Shown here: positions 51,935-53,917 of the stretch, in pieces
Layout: every line of letters starts with the position of its first letter
How positions within the stretch are numbered: position 1 is the stretch's first letter
Assembly: GCA_026394315.1 (NCBI GenBank)
Contig: JAPKYM010000212.1
Span: 1-53,917, forward strand
DNA length: 53,917 bases
From: Candidatus Bathyarchaeota archaeon
GTDB taxonomy: Archaea > Thermoproteota > Bathyarchaeia > 40CM-2-53-6 > RBG-13-38-9
Direction: 5' to 3'
Program-made: the position numbers and the translations under genes
Notes under the pieces: generated by a model
Database searches by the model: none
What the model was told of the DNA's origin: nothing
Seen by the model: only the letters and a program-made list of their open reading frames with translations

Positions 51935-52972
51935 TCAATCTATGACTATGGGGTATTTACCATATTTGTCTGCCGCACTTATCATTGCGTCCATACTCTG
52001 ATCTGGTCCGTAGCATCCACCACCAACGGAGAGGATATATCCACCTCCGGGACCAGCCACCTTAATCTGTTCTCTACAGATGCCCTCAATTTCTCTCTGT
52101 GAACCCTTAAGGAATACTCCTATTGGTTCAACATTACCCATCAGACAGATTCTTTTTCCTATCCTTCTCTTAGTCTCTGCGATGCTGTTTTCGAAGCTGA
52201 AGTTGAAGACTTGGAAACCGGTGTTCGCTAGCCGTTCCAGAATATGCATCGAATTCTTGCAGTTATGGTAGATCTTCAACTTGTTACTGAAGGTCTGAAA
52301 GATCTTCTTCATGTATGGGAAACCGAACTCTTCGAAGAATTTCGGTGAGATCAGTCCAGGTATATCGTCGCACATGAATATGATATTGGATCCGCCTGAG
52401 ATCTCGTCCATTGCTTTGACGAAATCGATCTCTGTCTGAGTTGCGATCTCCATGAGCTTATGTACGTGTTCTGGGTGTTTGTACATGTCTGAAAGGAATG
52501 ACCCGACGCCCCGTAGCTCAGTGGCTAAGTCCATCGGTCCTCTGATTGCTTGTGGGTCAACTTCGCAGTTGGAGGGCACATTATCTATGAGATATTTGTA
52601 TGCTTCAAGGACCTTTGGAAGTAGACCGTCTCTGTGAGGATCTGGTACTTTGATCCTGTCTATCTCTTCTATCTGCTTTATTATGGGGGTACACATCGGG
52701 GGTTCTTTTTCGTAGTAGAATACTTCTGTCCCAAACGCTGAGGCTTCTGCCACGATGCCAAAATCAGGATTTATTCCAGGTACAAAAGCGCATCCAGAGA
52801 ATCTTTCCATAAGTTTGAGCTGTGCGTTCAGCTTTTTCTTATAGTCGAATATGTAGTCCTTAACGTGTAAACCAATCCTTGTAGCGTCGTATGAGCCACG
52901 GAGGAATGCAACAGGAACTTGGTCAGGTTCCTGCAGTCTGGCTGCGATCATGAATCTTTCGCGTGGAGTCAT
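51935..52972 (-). CDS. Uroporphyrinogen-decarboxylase-fold methyltransferase (MtaA/MtbA-like)
   Basis: The 345-residue protein belongs to the URO-D superfamily branch that moves methyl groups between corrinoid proteins and thiols or other acceptors. Features are MTPRERFMIAARLQEPDQVPV, FVPGINPDFGIVAEASAFG, YHNCKNSMHILERLANTGFQVFNF with a His-Cys metal site, GNVEPIGVFLKGS and SVGGGCYGPDQSMDAM. Zinc would be held by the His and Cys residues. A heme role is unlikely because it pairs with a corrinoid protein gene 28 bp upstream. The methyl donor cannot be read from sequence. Confidence 0.85.
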   Translation of the reverse strand: MTPRERFMIAARLQEPDQVPVAFLRGSYDATRIGLHVKDYIFDYKKKLNAQLKLMERFSGCAFVPGINPDFGIVAEASAFGTEVFYYEKEPPMCTPIIKQIEEIDRIKVPDPHRDGLLPKVLEAYKYLIDNVPSNCEVDPQAIRGPMDLATELRGVGSFLSDMYKHPEHVHKLMEIATQTEIDFVKAMDEISGGSNIIFMCDDIPGLISPKFFEEFGFPYMKKIFQTFSNKLKIYHNCKNSMHILERLANTGFQVFNFSFENSIAETKRRIGKRICLMGNVEPIGVFLKGSQREIEGICREQIKVAGPGGGYILSVGGGCYGPDQSMDAMISAADKYGKYPIVID

Positions 52973-53000
52973 TTCAAACTCCTGACAATACTTAATAGTT

Positions 53001-53651
53001 TTACCTCTTTTTCATCAGTTGCTTTGCTTTTTCCACAGCTTCGTAGGCATCTTTGCCAAATGAATCTGCCCCAATCTGCGTTGCATATTCCTCTGTGACT
53101 GGGCGGCCTCCTACCATAATCTTGACTTTGTCTCTTAGCCCTGCTTTCTTCAATTCTTCAATGACAAGATTGAGTTCAGGCATCGTATGGGTCAGGAGGG
53201 AGGACATGCAGAGGATGTCAGGTTTCTTCTCTCTTACCTCCGAAAGGAATTTTTCAGATGATATGTCAACTCCCGCATCGGTTATGTCGAAGCCTGCCAC
53301 GCTTAGCATTGAAATTACTATGTTCTTACCGACATCGTGTAGATCGCCTTTGACAGTGCCGAAGACAATTTTTCCACTCGAGGAGATACCGTCAGCCTGC
53401 ATCATTGGCTTTAGTAATTCAATTGCTTCCTTCATCATATCTCCGGACATGACTAGTTCAGGTAGGAAGTATTCGCAGGCCTCGTACTTTTTGCCCACTT
53501 CGTCTGCTCCTTGACGTATGGCCTTCTCTATTATCTCTCTCGGTGGGATGTTTTCCTCAAGAGCTTTTTTAAGAAGCTCATTTACTCGATTGTAGTCAAT
53601 ATTTACGAAGGCTTCTCTTAGATTGGTGATGGTTTTCTCTGAGTTTTCCAA
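53001..53651 (-). CDS. Corrinoid (B12)-binding methyltransferase protein
   Basis: The 216-residue protein has the two-part methyltransferase corrinoid-protein layout. A helical cap domain (NIDYNRVNELLKKALEENIPPREI, YFLPELVMSGDMMKEAIELL) is followed by the Rossmann B12 domain with GTVKGDLHDVGKNIV (the D-x-H-x-x-G cobalamin ligand motif), VDISSEKFLSEV, CMSSLLTHTMPEL and IMVGGRPVTEEYATQIGADSF. It shuttles a methyl group to or from the downstream URO-D-type methyltransferase. No reductive activator (RamA-like) is in the window. Confidence 0.92.
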   Translation of the reverse strand: MENSEKTITNLREAFVNIDYNRVNELLKKALEENIPPREIIEKAIRQGADEVGKKYEACEYFLPELVMSGDMMKEAIELLKPMMQADGISSSGKIVFGTVKGDLHDVGKNIVISMLSVAGFDITDAGVDISSEKFLSEVREKKPDILCMSSLLTHTMPELNLVIEELKKAGLRDKVKIMVGGRPVTEEYATQIGADSFGKDAYEAVEKAKQLMKKR

Positions 53652-53743
53652 GGAAATGAACCGTTCACGGTATTTTCTTACTGGCCTAAAAAGCGTTTCT
53701 AAGTTTAGGGCAAAGTGTTCAGATTGGGAGTAGACTATGTTGG

Positions 53744-53917
53744 AGTAGTACTACGTTGAATAGTGAAAATTGAAGTAAGTTAGTATGCTTACGTCAAATT
53801 CCATAGTAACTACAGGTATACTCTAAAGCCGCCTCTCGAGCTTTAAGAATTCGAATTATTACGGCAACCGTTATATGTCGTACAAATCTATCTCCTTGTC
53901 GCCACTGAATGGCATAA
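53744..53917 (+). promoter_or_regulatory. Mo-hydroxylase-type promoter module, copy 2, at the window edge
   Basis: The same four elements recur: AGTAGTACTAC (53744-53754), GTAAG-N8-CTTAC (53775-53792), ATTACGGCAACCGTTATAT (53858-53876) and GCCACTGAATGGCATAA (53901-53917). The last two are 43 bp apart, exactly as upstream of the Mo hydroxylase. The gene it drives on the plus strand lies outside the window. Confidence 0.65.

Noticed and set aside
52500..52530. tRNA-like GCCCCGTAGCTCAGTGGCTAA string
   Set aside because: It resembles a tRNA D-arm but lies inside the methyltransferase coding sequence and no cloverleaf follows.
1..53917. CRISPR arrays, insertion sequences, rRNA operons, prophage
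   Set aside because: No regularly spaced repeats, transposase, rRNA sequence or phage structural gene was seen on reading both strands.

Overview
This 53.9 kb window is a gene-dense archaeal chromosome segment. It encodes both subunits of DNA polymerase D, an Orc1/Cdc6 initiator, an OB-fold RPA, deoxyhypusine synthase, Alba, Sec61-beta, an Elf1-type zinc-ribbon protein and a single-domain parvulin. PolD argues against Thermoprotei, while Elf1 and the parvulin fit the Thaumarchaeota/Bathyarchaeota side of TACK. The aromatic-type reductases and corrinoid methyltransferase genes make a Bathyarchaeia-like organism my best guess. That is an inference, not a phylogenetic result.

Layout. 1-4.2 kb: the start of an unusual PEP carboxykinase-like protein with a tandem kinase core, then endonuclease IV, RidA, a frameshifted parvulin and a very small gene. 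4.2-12.5 kb: a small conserved-looking protein, deoxyhypusine synthase, endonuclease III, RPA, an HDAC-family deacetylase, a broken Lhr helicase and UspA. 12.6-17.4 kb: UlaG-like lactonase, YbaK deacylase, a tRNA-Ser(CGA) with two insertions, and TldE/TldD. 17.6-24.2 kb: PolD small subunit, Orc1/Cdc6, pyruvate phosphate dikinase, and an AT-rich intergenic region that looks like a replication origin next to a wHTH gene. 24.2-31.1 kb: a nitrilase with frameshifts, nadE carrying what looks like a 31-nt BHB intron, XdhC, Elf1, rhomboid and TatD. 31.1-39.7 kb: PolD large subunit, a wHTH protein, a C45 peptidase, Sec61-beta, an MBL nuclease, Alba, an aminotransferase-fold protein lacking the PLP lysine, and a CBS protein. 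39.7-48.7 kb: a Tat-exported molybdenum hydroxylase operon, then a four-gene operon with two 2-hydroxyacyl-CoA dehydratase/benzoyl-CoA reductase-like subunits, then a LUD protein. 48.7-53.9 kb: class II ribonucleotide reductase and a corrinoid methyltransferase pair.

How the genes fit together. The centre of the window holds replication functions: both PolD subunits, Orc1, and a candidate origin with inverted ORB-like boxes. The right third is catabolic: a Mo hydroxylase with an HcrB-like cysteine insert, dehydratase/reductase subunits, and a methyltransferase with its corrinoid protein. Three small Ig-like proteins of one family sit beside these modules. An upstream module with four shared elements occurs before the Mo-hydroxylase operon and again at the right edge of the window, so a second co-regulated unit probably starts just outside.

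The most notable items are the nadE intron, the candidate oriC, the shared promoter module, the tRNA with two insertions, and the lysine-less aminotransferase. Three loci (ppiC, lhr, nitrilase) carry single-base indels while long genes elsewhere are intact. They are either recent pseudogenes or locally poor sequence. All functional calls come from reading motifs by eye; no database search was run.
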